Below are positions 47,063 through 54,749 of a DNA stretch of 64,000 bases, piece by piece. The stretch is from Brevibacillus massiliensis (GTDB lineage: Bacteria > Bacillota > Bacilli > Brevibacillales > Brevibacillaceae): NCBI RefSeq assembly GCF_000311785.1, contig NZ_HE978537.1, positions 222,779-286,778 of the forward strand, read 5' to 3'. Both the position numbers and the translations under genes were made by a program. Numbering within the stretch: position 1 is the stretch's first letter; every line of letters begins with the position of its first letter. The notes beneath the pieces were generated by a model. The model ran no database searches. It was given only the letters and a program-made list of their open reading frames with translations, and was not told where the DNA came from.

Positions 47063-47779
47063 ATGGACAACAATACTCAAAAACTGACGAGTACGCTAGC
47101 CGACCCCACCCGTTTCGCCATTTACCGTTTTATCGCCTCCCGCGGTCAAGCTGTAACCGTGCAAGAGGTAGCCGAGCATTTTTCCATCCATCCCAATGTT
47201 TCCCGCTTGCATCTCGGCAAGTTGGAAGACGTCAACCTGCTGCAATCCACTTCTGATAAATCGGGAAAGGGCGGCCGTCCCAGCCGGCTCTATTCTCTCT
47301 CTGATCAAGTCGTCAGCTTGCAGTTTCCGCCGCGCGATTACCAAATGCTTGCCAACATCGCCATCGAAAGCCTGATGTCACTGGGAGACGTGGGTGAACA
47401 GGCCATGATAAGCATCGGGCGGCGAATGGGGACCGAAGCGGCCAAACAGGCGCTGCTGGCTGACAGCCTCGATCCGCGCAGCATGTCCTTTGAACAAGCG
47501 CTGGACCACATTCACCGCCTGATCCTCGCACAAGGGTTGAACCCGGAAATCCATGTGCGCGGCGAGGACCAGATATGCTTTCGCATCCACAACTGCACGT
47601 TCCTCGACTCGGCCAAGCGGTTCCCCACGCTCGTCTGCAAGATGCATAATTCGATGCTGACCGGAATATTTGAGGTGTACTTTGGGGAGATTGAACTACA
47701 AGAAGAAGACTCGTTCATCAGCGGCTGCAGATCCTGCAATTACACGCTGGTGCGGATTCAAAAGCCATTCGGGCGGTAG
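47063..47779 (+). CDS. HTH transcriptional regulator with cysteine-rich C-terminus (SufR-like)
   Basis: The N-terminal winged helix (residues about 8-80) has ArsR/DeoR-type helices (VQEVAEHFSIHPNVSRLHLGKL). The C-terminal part has five cysteines at 172, 178, 192, 222 and 225 in NCTF, VCKMH and GCRSCNYTL contexts, similar to the iron-sulfur ligands of SufR repressors. It has 238 residues. GGGGG lies before the ATG. It stands between the divergent mgsR-like gene and the yqgY-like gene, and both promoters share an operator-like sequence, so these may be its targets. An iron-sulfur cluster is inferred only. Confidence 0.75.
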   Translation: MDNNTQKLTSTLADPTRFAIYRFIASRGQAVTVQEVAEHFSIHPNVSRLHLGKLEDVNLLQSTSDKSGKGGRPSRLYSLSDQVVSLQFPPRDYQMLANIAIESLMSLGDVGEQAMISIGRRMGTEAAKQALLADSLDPRSMSFEQALDHIHRLILAQGLNPEIHVRGEDQICFRIHNCTFLDSAKRFPTLVCKMHNSMLTGIFEVYFGEIELQEEDSFISGCRSCNYTLVRIQKPFGR

Positions 47780-47824
47780 CCGCGGCGCTTCCGTCCGTTG
47801 TCATCAAACCGCCATACGTTCTGG

Positions 47825-47853
47825 TTTACACAGGACATAGTGTCCTTTATAAT
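47825..47853 (+). promoter_or_regulatory. yqgY-like promoter with palindrome in the spacer
   Basis: TTTACA and TATAAT are 17 bases apart. The spacer holds a perfect palindrome AGGACA-TAG-TGTCCT (47832-47846), whose centre GACATAGTGT also occurs at the mgsR-like promoter. Confidence 0.72.
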
Positions 47854-47904
47854 GAGGAAGGAAATCTATCCGCTATTCATCGCTGCCGTAAAGGGGGGAT
47901 ACAA

Positions 47905-48174
47905 ATGGATCGCATGTATCGTGTACTCAGCTTCTGGACATTGGTAATCGCCATTATGGCCTACTGGGGCGGGCTTATGAAGATGTCACTTCTGTTCTTC
48001 GGTTTAACTGCCATTTTCCTGTCATTAAGCTATATGAAATTAACCGAACGAGCGTACTTACAAATTTTCTTCGGGTTCATGTTCTTTTCGTTTGTCGGTT
48101 TCACATATTATACATTCTTCGTAATGCCGCCAGCAGGTGCAGGCGAACAATCCCTCTCCCTGCTGCTGATGTAG
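47905..48174 (+). CDS. yqgY: DUF2626 membrane protein (YqgY family)
   Basis: This 89-residue protein has three hydrophobic helices and a short C-terminal tail. MDRMYRVLSFWTLVIAIMAY matches the DUF2626/YqgY family. GGGGGGATACAA precedes the ATG. It is close to mgsR in Bacillus too. Function unknown. Confidence 0.85.
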   Translation: MDRMYRVLSFWTLVIAIMAYWGGLMKMSLLFFGLTAIFLSLSYMKLTERAYLQIFFGFMFFSFVGFTYYTFFVMPPAGAGEQSLSLLLM

Positions 48175-48186
48175 GGCGTAGGCAAA

Positions 48187-48222
48187 GAAAAAAGGATGCT
48201 CCTAACGAGCATCTTTTTTTTG
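48187..48222. terminator. Bidirectional terminator between yqgY and the MidA methyltransferase
   Basis: GATGCTC and GAGCATC pair around CTAAC, with an A run before and eight T residues after. The methyltransferase stop codon (48202-48204) lies in the loop. Confidence 0.9.
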
Positions 48223-49308
48223 TGTCAGCACCCGGAATGTCCCTCCCATGCCATCCGGGCTGATCAACTGCCGAATCGCCTGATTGCTGCGCATCGCCTC
48301 GCTGGTAAAAGGGTTGGTGTCTTGATGTTCCCGCAGCTTTTGCAAAATCCCCGCCTTGACCAAAAACTGGCTTTGACTCTCCAACGAGACAGGGACCAGC
48401 CCGGCCTCCTCCCCCCACTTCATCAGCGCCGAAAAATTGACGTGGGCTGTGATGTCCTGTTCCCCGACGAAAACGAGGGGATCGTCATGGGCCCGGTGCC
48501 GGTAGTAGCATTGGAGCGTTCCGCTCATCCGGCGGGCAGAGTACAGCTCATCCTGCAGACCGCCGTAATCGATGGTGATAACATACCCCCGCACGAGCAT
48601 TCGGGACACCTCGTGGATCGCCCGGCGCATCCCCAGATTGATCTCCAGCTGCATCCCGGTCGGGAGGGCCAGTTTTTCTTCTGCCAGGTAGTCCGCCGCC
48701 TCCGGCGTCAATGCAGGCAAATCCATCCACTTCAGGCATCCTTCCCCTTCGTCCCAGGTCACCCCTGCTTCCGTCCAGCCAGCCGCTTGCCGCTTCACCA
48801 GATGAACCGGAAAGGCGTCGAACCACTCATTGGACAGGATGACCCCTTCGATCGCTTCCGACTGCACCGCTTCTTCCACAGCGGCATACCAGACGACGTC
48901 CGCCTGGCAGCCGGCCAACGCCTGGCGCTGGCATTCGCGGTGATACGGGCTGGACTCAATCATTACCAGCCGCATCCTGTCGGCCAGCAGCGGCGCGGCC
49001 TCGTATATGCGGGCCGCCAGATGCTTCATCAGGATCCCGGTGCCGCCGCCGATCTCGACCAGTGCAGGCCGGCTGTATCCTTCCTCCTGCCAGATGCGGA
49101 TGATCGCATCAGCCAGGGTTTCGGCAAACACCGGATGCACCGTGGCACTCGTATAAAAATCGCCTTCCTTGCCTACTTTCACTTTTTCCGACATATAATA
49201 GCCGTAATCGGGGTGGTACAACGCCAATTCCATAAATCGGACAAACGGGATTGCCCCTATTGCGCTTCTTCTGATCTCATCGTGGATGCCGCGAACGGCT
49301 TGATTCAT
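48202..49308 (-). CDS. SAM-dependent methyltransferase, MidA/NDUFAF7 family
   Basis: This is a COG1565 protein (368 residues). The N-terminal FMELALYHPDYGYYM and GDFYTSATVHPVFAE and the SAM loop VEIGGGTGILMKHLA mark the family, as does ILSNEWFDAFPVH. The mitochondrial member methylates an arginine of complex I; the bacterial substrate is not known. The ATG at 49308 has GGAGGG nine bases upstream; a longer frame from 49350 has no such site. Confidence 0.87.
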   Translation of the reverse strand: MNQAVRGIHDEIRRSAIGAIPFVRFMELALYHPDYGYYMSEKVKVGKEGDFYTSATVHPVFAETLADAIIRIWQEEGYSRPALVEIGGGTGILMKHLAARIYEAAPLLADRMRLVMIESSPYHRECQRQALAGCQADVVWYAAVEEAVQSEAIEGVILSNEWFDAFPVHLVKRQAAGWTEAGVTWDEGEGCLKWMDLPALTPEAADYLAEEKLALPTGMQLEINLGMRRAIHEVSRMLVRGYVITIDYGGLQDELYSARRMSGTLQCYYRHRAHDDPLVFVGEQDITAHVNFSALMKWGEEAGLVPVSLESQSQFLVKAGILQKLREHQDTNPFTSEAMRSNQAIRQLISPDGMGGTFRVLTQKKDAR

Positions 49309-49366
49309 TTTCGGCCCTCCTGCCATCCGTTTTTTCACTTGTACGTGCAAAAAATCATCAAACCGC

Positions 49367-49372
49367 TATAAT
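49367..49372 (+). promoter_or_regulatory. -10 element of the coiled-coil protein gene
   Basis: TATAAT is 123 bases before the gene at 49495. No good -35 is visible. Confidence 0.35.
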
Positions 49373-49494
49373 GGAACAAGCGGCATTGTAACCGTCTGAC
49401 GAAATAGAGTTTTCTGAAGCGTGTGATGAGATGGATTGTAGCATGCCGGGCAAACCGGAATCAAGCTTCCCAGAAAACGGTTGAAGGTGAACGT

Positions 49495-50574
49495 ATGCGA
49501 AAATGGTTGTTCCTGCTTCTCGCCCTGTGCCTCGCTGTCGTGCCTTGCATCGGCTGGGCGGAAGAAGGTCAAACACTTGAACAACTCATCCTGCAAAAAC
49601 ATTTTACCCAAAAAGAGCTGGAGCGCAACCTGACGATTGTCAAGGCAGAAGAACAGGCCTTGCTTGACGAGCTGGCCCAGTTGGATTTGCAGATGAACCG
49701 GCAGGCTGCGGTGATCTCCGCGATGCAGCGGCGTGCCGGCCAGATCACCCGAGCTTATTACACCGGCGAGCGGGTCTCGCTTTTAACGCTGTTTTTTAAT
49801 GCGAAAAATTTCAATGACATTCTCATGCTGTCGGAGTTCTTGCAGCGCCTGTTTGAGCAGGATATGAACACGTTGGCCAGCTTCCAGTCCGAACGGCAAA
49901 AGGCGGCCTCCCTGCTGGCGGAAAAGCAGCAGCGGCTGGACAAGGTGAGGGAATTGCGGGCGCATTTTGAGCGCCAATTGGCACTCATCCTGCAATTGGA
50001 AAAGGAGAAAGAAGAAAAGCTGAAGCTTGTGGGTGACGTGACTTCCATGGAATCGCTGATGGATCATCTCGTCACGGACTGGCGCAAACGGGGGCTTCCG
50101 GCGTTTCGCAGTTACTTTGGCGTATTGGCCCAGGTGATGAACTCTCTGCCCGAGCTGGTCACGTCTGACCGCTTCAAATCCAACGGCCTGTTAACCCATA
50201 CGCTGACGATCGGCGAAGCTGAGTTCAACGAGTTTCTCGCCTCCAAAAACGAGATCTTCAAACAGTCCCACTTTCAGTTTTCCGACAACCAGTTGACCGT
50301 CGACGGGGTGTACGAGGACATCCATATGAAGATCATCGGACATTACGAGCTCGTCTCCCCGACAGAGCTGCGATTCAAGATGACCGACCTCTACTACGAC
50401 GGCTTTGAACTGCCGGAATCGACCATAGCAGAGATGGAAAAGGAGTACGATTTGGCATTTTACCCCGCAAAGATCGCACCCAACATCCAGGTCGAAAAGT
50501 TTTCGCTCGAAGACCAGGAGCTGCAGCTGCAAATCAAAATCGGTTTGTCCTTTGACTTTGGGGCAAAACGATAG
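49495..50574 (+). CDS. Secreted coiled-coil protein of unknown function
   Basis: A signal peptide (MRKWLFLLLALCLAVVPCIGWA, cleavage near residue 22) is followed by a coiled-coil region (about residues 30-190) similar in look to the N-terminal coiled coils of PcsB/EnvC-type hydrolase activators, with the segment AYYTGERVSLLTLFFNAKNFNDILM. No peptidase domain follows; the last 170 residues look like a mixed beta domain. The ATG at 49495 has AAGGTGA upstream. It has 359 residues. A role at the cell wall is a guess from architecture. Confidence 0.75.
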   Translation: MRKWLFLLLALCLAVVPCIGWAEEGQTLEQLILQKHFTQKELERNLTIVKAEEQALLDELAQLDLQMNRQAAVISAMQRRAGQITRAYYTGERVSLLTLFFNAKNFNDILMLSEFLQRLFEQDMNTLASFQSERQKAASLLAEKQQRLDKVRELRAHFERQLALILQLEKEKEEKLKLVGDVTSMESLMDHLVTDWRKRGLPAFRSYFGVLAQVMNSLPELVTSDRFKSNGLLTHTLTIGEAEFNEFLASKNEIFKQSHFQFSDNQLTVDGVYEDIHMKIIGHYELVSPTELRFKMTDLYYDGFELPESTIAEMEKEYDLAFYPAKIAPNIQVEKFSLEDQELQLQIKIGLSFDFGAKR

Positions 50575-50604
50575 GCCAGTTTCGTCAACTGGCCTTTTCT
50601 TTTG
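50573..50604. terminator. Convergent terminator (coiled-coil gene / capA)
   Basis: AGGCCAGT and ACTGGCCT pair around six bases, then TTTTCTTTT follows on the plus strand. The stem overlaps the last codons of the capA-like gene. Confidence 0.8.
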
Positions 50605-51841
50605 GCTGAAGAGACTCTACGTGTCTTTGTATCTCTTTGTAGATGCTGTCCATTTTTTGCAGGACCTGGGGTGTCAGATGCGTCTCTTGTCTGTTTTGGC
50701 CAACCGCTTCCTGCGTATGCGGCAGCGGGTAAATCACGTAATTTCGCTTTCCCCCTGTCCGGTAAAAGTGCACATAGGTCGGGATCACCTTCGCCTCTTC
50801 AACCGCGGTGCGCCCGTCTGTTCCCTTGTGCAGGACGAGCTGCAAAATCACGCCCGCATCCTTGTAATCGCCGCGTTGGGCGGAGATGAAGTTGCCGAGC
50901 GAATAGATGGCGAACACTTTGCGCTCTGCCCCGTCAGCCCCTGTGACCGTCCGCCACTCATACGGTTGAACCACGTGAGGATGCGAACCGAGCACGATAT
51001 CGACTCCGGCTGCAAAGCACTGATCTACCCACTCGCGCTGTATCGGATTGGGCATCCGCTGGTACTCCACTCCGAAGTGAAGGGCGACGGCGACGACGTC
51101 CGCCCCCAGTTCGCGCGCCCTGGCAACGTCCCCCTCCAGCAGTGCCGGGTCGTACAGATTGACCAGATACGGCTTGCCTTCCGGAAGCGGAATGCCGTTC
51201 GTGCCGTACGTATAGGCCAATACCCCAATGCGGATTCCGTTTTTCTCCAGGATCAGCGGTTCGTTCCGCTGCTCGGCGTTGCGAAACGTTCCGGTATGGG
51301 GCAGCCCCACTTGATCCAGTACATCCAAGGTGTGCAGGACCCCCGCTTCGCGCCGGTCAAGCGAGTGGTTGTTGGCTGTCGTGACCGCAGTAAAGCCCAC
51401 CTGTTTCAAGGTTTCCGCCAGCGTTTCCGGCGAATTGAACTCCGGATACCCCGTGTAGCGCCGCTCCTTGCCCGCCATCGTCGTCTCCAGATTGCCGATG
51501 AGGATGTCCGCCTCCTGAAAAAACGGGATCACTTTCGCGAAGGAAGGTGTGAAGTCGTAGCTTTTCCGCTGCTCATCCCAAGCCGCCTGCAATTGTTCAT
51601 CGTGCACCATGATATCTCCGACGGCCATCAGGGTCAGCCATTGATCCGCCTGCGGCGCTGTTTCTGCCTGTTCAAGGTCAGACACAGGGAGCGGGTCCGG
51701 CAGTTCCGGGCTTGTCTCGGGATCGGCCGGGACTGCGGTTTGGGGGGCAGGCGCGGCTTCGGTGCCGACAGATGCCGGAACAGCACATCCTGTCAGGATC
51801 AGGCAGGCCAAGACAACGGCAATGATTTTACCAGCATTCAT
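50585..51841 (-). CDS. CapA-family lipoprotein (poly-gamma-glutamate synthesis PgsA-like)
   Basis: A lipobox (CLILTGC) and a Pro/Ala-rich spacer (to about residue 65) precede a CapA metallophosphoesterase-type domain: MAVGDIMVHD, IGNLETTMAG, TTANNHSLDR and VLGSHPHVVQP are metal-site motifs. It has 418 residues. CapA/PgsA proteins act in export or release of poly-gamma-glutamate, but no capB/capC gene is near, so the substrate is open. Confidence 0.88.
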   Translation of the reverse strand: MNAGKIIAVVLACLILTGCAVPASVGTEAAPAPQTAVPADPETSPELPDPLPVSDLEQAETAPQADQWLTLMAVGDIMVHDEQLQAAWDEQRKSYDFTPSFAKVIPFFQEADILIGNLETTMAGKERRYTGYPEFNSPETLAETLKQVGFTAVTTANNHSLDRREAGVLHTLDVLDQVGLPHTGTFRNAEQRNEPLILEKNGIRIGVLAYTYGTNGIPLPEGKPYLVNLYDPALLEGDVARARELGADVVAVALHFGVEYQRMPNPIQREWVDQCFAAGVDIVLGSHPHVVQPYEWRTVTGADGAERKVFAIYSLGNFISAQRGDYKDAGVILQLVLHKGTDGRTAVEEAKVIPTYVHFYRTGGKRNYVIYPLPHTQEAVGQNRQETHLTPQVLQKMDSIYKEIQRHVESLQPKEKAS

Positions 51842-52008
51842 GTTTTCTCTCCAATTCCATTCATTTTCCGTGAGCTATGTAGTAACTTTCCACAGCGATC
51901 GACATCTTCCTGCTATTTCCTTTTTTCAGATCTGGAAAGAAACGATTCTGCATCCCCGGCGTCTTACTGAATAAAGCATCATCCATGTGATGAGGTCAGA
52001 GCCGAGGC

Positions 52009-52167
52009 ATGAAGCTCTGTTTGCTCGTCCTGTTGTGGGGGATTATGCTGATCGTCCCGGATCCCCAGGTCGCGAATGCGCGTTCGCGGGGGTACACTCC
52101 TTCGCTGGAGGAGGAGTATCTGGCGGCCTGTGCCGGCTCACTAACTGCTGACCAAGGAAAGGCTTGA
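52009..52167 (+). CDS. Possible small secreted protein, 52 residues
   Basis: The ORF starts MKLCLLVLLWGIMLIVP, a good signal sequence, then has an acidic mid-part (PSLEEEYLAACAGS) with one Cys. The ribosome-binding site is weak (GAGG close to the ATG, or GATGAGGT 13 bases upstream). I recognise no family. The flanking 51842-52008 sequence holds nothing that I can name. Confidence 0.4.
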   Translation: MKLCLLVLLWGIMLIVPDPQVANARSRGYTPSLEEEYLAACAGSLTADQGKA

Positions 52168-52198
52168 TTCGCTGTCGGCACTATAATGATTGGCAGCA

Positions 52199-52259
52199 GT
52201 CAGCCATGCCATCTTTGGCGGGAAACGTACAAAAGGCGCCTTCGTCAGGCTGCGAAGTT
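52199..52259 (-). pseudogene. Decayed fragment of an MBL hydrolase gene
   Basis: This stretch is about 80% identical to 53446-53506 inside the intact MBL gene, including a 21-base exact match (52234-52254 with 53481-53501). Read on the minus strand it gives LRSLTKAPFVRFPPKMAWLT, against LRSLTKAPVYVHPLEMAWLT in the intact protein: 14 of 20 residues match, in frame. No start, stop or active site is left. It lies just ahead of mazEF. Confidence 0.75.
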
Positions 52260-52296
52260 ATACCTCCCGCGCTGCAGAGTATCAAATTCACGCTTG

Positions 52297-52342
52297 ATGT
52301 ATATCATAGGTATATACATTTTTGCGGGTGGTGGGGTATAAT
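52297..52342 (+). promoter_or_regulatory. mazEF promoter with inverted-repeat operator
   Basis: ATGTATAT and ATATACAT are perfect inverted arms at 52297-52304 and 52312-52319 with seven bases between. The right arm covers a -35-like TATACA (52313-52318), 18 bases before TATAAT (52337-52342). MazE or MazEF commonly binds such a site to repress its own operon. Confidence 0.65.
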
Positions 52343-52374
52343 TGGATGATAAGAAAGGGAAGGACATGATTCTT

Positions 52375-52644
52375 ATGACAATTGCAACACTTAGTAAATG
52401 GGGCAACAGCAGCGCTATCCGGATTCCGAACCAAATTCTTAGACGCCTCAACTTGGAAGAAGGTGCTGAAATTGAGATCATCGTGACACCGGAAAATGAT
52501 TTATTGCTTCGTCCCACAAAAAAACCGGAAGAATCGAACCAGGAGTTGCGTGCTCATTTGAAACAGCTTCTTTTACAATTGAAGCCAAATACACCGCGTC
52601 ATGATGAAATTGATGTAGGGGTTGAAGGAGACGAGCTGATTTGA
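52375..52644 (+). CDS. mazE: Antitoxin of MazE/AbrB family
   Basis: The N-terminal swapped-hairpin DNA-binding domain (TIATLSKWGNSSAIRIPNQIL, key part KWGNSSAIRIP) is a MazE/AbrB fold. The C-terminal tail (EESNQELRAHLKQLL) would wrap the toxin. ATGs at 52366 and 52375 are possible; AAGGA lies 10 bases before the latter. It has 89 residues. The stop overlaps the toxin start, as usual for these pairs. Confidence 0.88.
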   Translation: MTIATLSKWGNSSAIRIPNQILRRLNLEEGAEIEIIVTPENDLLLRPTKKPEESNQELRAHLKQLLLQLKPNTPRHDEIDVGVEGDELI

Positions 52645-52976
52645 CGATTCCAGGACGTGGTGATTTGGTATGGTTAGACTTTGACCCGCAAGCCGGATAT
52701 GAACAAGCTGGCCGTCGTCCCGCCATTGTGCTGTCCGAAGCAGAGTTTAATGGCCTAACCGGCTTCGCTATTGTATGCCCGATTACAAGCCAAGTGAAGA
52801 ATTATCCTTTTGAGGTTCCTCTTCCGGAAGGTCTCCCATTTACTGGTGTCGTCCTAACGGATCAGCTAAAAAGCCTGGATGTGAGGAAACGCAGAATCAA
52901 AATCGCGGGAAATGCCAACGCTGAATCGGAATTTATGAAAGCCGTTCTTCGCAATACTCGATCTATTTTGGCATAA
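52641..52976 (+). CDS. mazF: MazF/PemK-family mRNA interferase toxin
   Basis: MazF toxins cut mRNA at short sequences and stop growth when the antitoxin is lost. GRGDLVWLDFDPQAGYEQAGRRPAIVLS (key part PQAGYEQAGRRPAIVLS) has the conserved Arg of the active site, and PITSQVKNYPFEV has the Thr-Ser pair. It has 111 residues. The start is TTG at 52641, overlapping the antitoxin stop, with GAAGGAG upstream. Confidence 0.92.
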   Translation: MTIPGRGDLVWLDFDPQAGYEQAGRRPAIVLSEAEFNGLTGFAIVCPITSQVKNYPFEVPLPEGLPFTGVVLTDQLKSLDVRKRRIKIAGNANAESEFMKAVLRNTRSILA

Positions 52977-53017
52977 TATCAAAATTCCATCCGGAGCGGG
53001 TGGATCTTTGCTTGCGG

Positions 53018-53062
53018 AAAAAGGCATCCCGTCGCAAACATTGCGTCCGGGATGCTTTTTCT
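53018..53062. terminator. Bidirectional terminator between mazF and the MBL gene
   Basis: GGCATCCCG and CGGGATGC pair around 16 bases that themselves form a small palindrome, flanked by AAAAA and TTTTT. The MBL stop lies just beyond. Confidence 0.88.
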
Positions 53063-53066
53063 GATG

Positions 53067-53705
53067 TCAGCGCAGCAATCCAGTCACGAACGGATTGGTC
53101 ATTTTTTCGGTCTCGACCGTCGTCCTGGGGCCGTGCCCAGGGTAGACAATCGTGTCGTCAGCCAGTTCAAACAATTTGTCCTGGATGCTGATCATCAGGG
53201 TCTCAAAGTCGCCGCCCGGCAGGTCCGTCCGGCCGATCGAGCCAGCAAACAGCACATCGCCGCCAAAACAGTGTTTGCCAATCACAAACGAGCAGCTTCC
53301 GGGAGAGTGGCCGGGAGTGTGCAGGACCTGAAAGCTCATCCCCGCCAACTCCAGCGTCTGTCCATCCGCCAACTCGTGCTCGGCCGGTTCGCATACGATC
53401 TCCTCCGACAGGCCGAACCGGGCGGAACCGTTCAAGCGCGGATCCGTCAGCCAGGCCATCTCCAGCGGGTGAACGTAGACAGGCGCCTTCGTCAGGCTGC
53501 GCAGTTCATTCAGTCCTCCGATGTGGTCAAAATGGGTATGGGTCAAAAGAATCGCTGCGACCTTTTCTCCCTTGACGGCATCCAACAGCGCCTTTGGCTG
53601 CATGCCCGGGTCGATGACGATCGACTCGCCGTTTGTCTCGTTCTTGACGAGGTATGCGTTCGTCTCAAGCGGCCCCAAGGCAAATGAGCGAATTGATATG
53701 GACAT
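53067..53705 (-). CDS. yqgX: MBL-fold metallo-hydrolase (YqgX, glyoxalase II-like)
   Basis: This is a two-zinc hydrolase of the glyoxalase II group. The metal motif THTHFDHIGG, the distal HTPGHSPGS and GGDVLFAGSIGRTDLPGG, and the last His in YPGHGP are all present. It has 212 residues, as YqgX of B. subtilis, a probable hydroxyacylglutathione/bacillithiol thioester hydrolase. The ATG at 53705 has GGAGGAG upstream; the longer frame is not supported. Confidence 0.9.
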   Translation of the reverse strand: MSISIRSFALGPLETNAYLVKNETNGESIVIDPGMQPKALLDAVKGEKVAAILLTHTHFDHIGGLNELRSLTKAPVYVHPLEMAWLTDPRLNGSARFGLSEEIVCEPAEHELADGQTLELAGMSFQVLHTPGHSPGSCSFVIGKHCFGGDVLFAGSIGRTDLPGGDFETLMISIQDKLFELADDTIVYPGHGPRTTVETEKMTNPFVTGLLR

Positions 53706-53803
53706 GCCTGTCTCCTCCTGTTTTCTTGTTCCCCCAGTAAAATTCCGGTAAAATGAGAAGGGATTGAATCCATAGTAACAGAGAATGACGGGGTGAAACA
53801 ATC

Positions 53804-54298
53804 ATGCGGCACATGTTTGGCGTTGAAATGCAGATTCCGCGCGGCAAATTGCCTGGCTTTTACGCCCAGGTCATCCATAAGATCGGCGATGCGGTGGAGG
53901 TCTTTGACCGCGACAAGCAGTTGTTGATCGTCGAGGGTGAGGCGGAACGCGACAAGCTGCTGGCGATTCTGTCAAAGCACGACATGATCGACGAAGAGTT
54001 CGGGCTCTGGCTGGTTCCAGAGGGGATGGACGTTCCTCTGTTGGACGATTACGGCTTTACCAGTGTATCCGGCCGCCGCTATCTGTACGATCACCTGGCC
54101 GCACCGTTTGCCGTCCCCGATCAAGCAGGCGCTGAAAAAGACCGCTGGGCCGCGCTGGAACAAATGCGCGAGCACCTGATTGGCTGCCCCGAGAAGCTCG
54201 ACGGCGGGTCTGTCTGCTTTGCCGACGCCAGCCAGAGAGAGCTGATCGAGCGGATTGCCAAAGCGTTTCAGGTGTCGGTCGAGTGGCACTCCGCATAG
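53804..54298 (+). CDS. Conserved-looking protein of unknown function
   Basis: This is a soluble 164-residue protein, rich in charged residues, without a signal peptide or membrane helix. GGGGTGAAACAATC precedes the ATG, so it is probably real. It begins MRHMFGVEMQIPRGKLPGFY and has three Asp/Glu-rich stretches. I recognise no domain. It is divergent from the MBL gene; a shared 98-base gap holds both promoters. Confidence 0.7.
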   Translation: MRHMFGVEMQIPRGKLPGFYAQVIHKIGDAVEVFDRDKQLLIVEGEAERDKLLAILSKHDMIDEEFGLWLVPEGMDVPLLDDYGFTSVSGRRYLYDHLAAPFAVPDQAGAEKDRWAALEQMREHLIGCPEKLDGGSVCFADASQRELIERIAKAFQVSVEWHSA

Positions 54299-54303
54299 GC
54301 CGC

Positions 54304-54429
54304 TTATTTCGCTTGTTCCACTTCCTGCTCATATTTTTCGATCAAGTAATTGACTCTTCGCTCGACACCTCTCACTGTTTTTGAGAGGTGATCAACAGCT
54401 TTTTTCGTATGGACAAGTTCCTCTATCAT
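54304..54429 (-). CDS. Possible small coiled-coil protein, 41 residues
   Basis: The ORF runs MIEELVHTKKAVDHLSKTVR, then GVERRVNYLIEKYEQEVEQAK, a charged amphipathic helix throughout. The ribosome-binding site (AGGTGG) is 14 bases away and weak. It may be a small protein or the end of a lost gene. No homologue is known to me. Confidence 0.4.
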   Translation of the reverse strand: MIEELVHTKKAVDHLSKTVRGVERRVNYLIEKYEQEVEQAK

Positions 54430-54749
54430 GAATAGCAGCGAACCCACCTAATGGCAAGAACCGGCGGCAAGCCGGACAAACAAGAAACCGCCTCCGAAAA
54501 GGAGACGGTTATGATCGAGTCGGGTTGTTTTGGGGTATTCCGGTTATTCTCTTTGGCAGTTCTACCTCCATGATAGAGTCAAACACTCAAAGAGCTGTTC
54601 GGCATCCCTCAACATGACTGTCGTCAAGCGGTGACCCATCCAAGGCAGTTCGCCTCCTTACAAGCTGATGCTTGCAAAGCTGGATTGTCTCAGACCACCG
54701 GACCCGATGATCATAGTATGAAGTCCCGGGAGAAAATTATGCATCCCCG
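54430..54749. other. Structured 320-base intergenic region without a recognised gene
   Basis: The region after the PIN-PhoH gene holds a hairpin at 54485-54510 and, on the minus strand, two very short ORFs with good ribosome-binding sites: one starting TTG at about 54647 behind AAGGAGG (DGSPLDDSHVEGCRTAL) and MEVELPKRITGIPQNNPTRS starting near 54573. I cannot assign a function. No known riboswitch fits. Confidence 0.4.
54483..54510 (-). terminator. Hairpin downstream of PIN-PhoH gene
   Basis: AACCGTCTCC and GGAGGCGGTT pair around TTTTC on the minus strand, followed by TCTTGTTTG. It may end the transcript that starts at ylaK. Confidence 0.6.
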
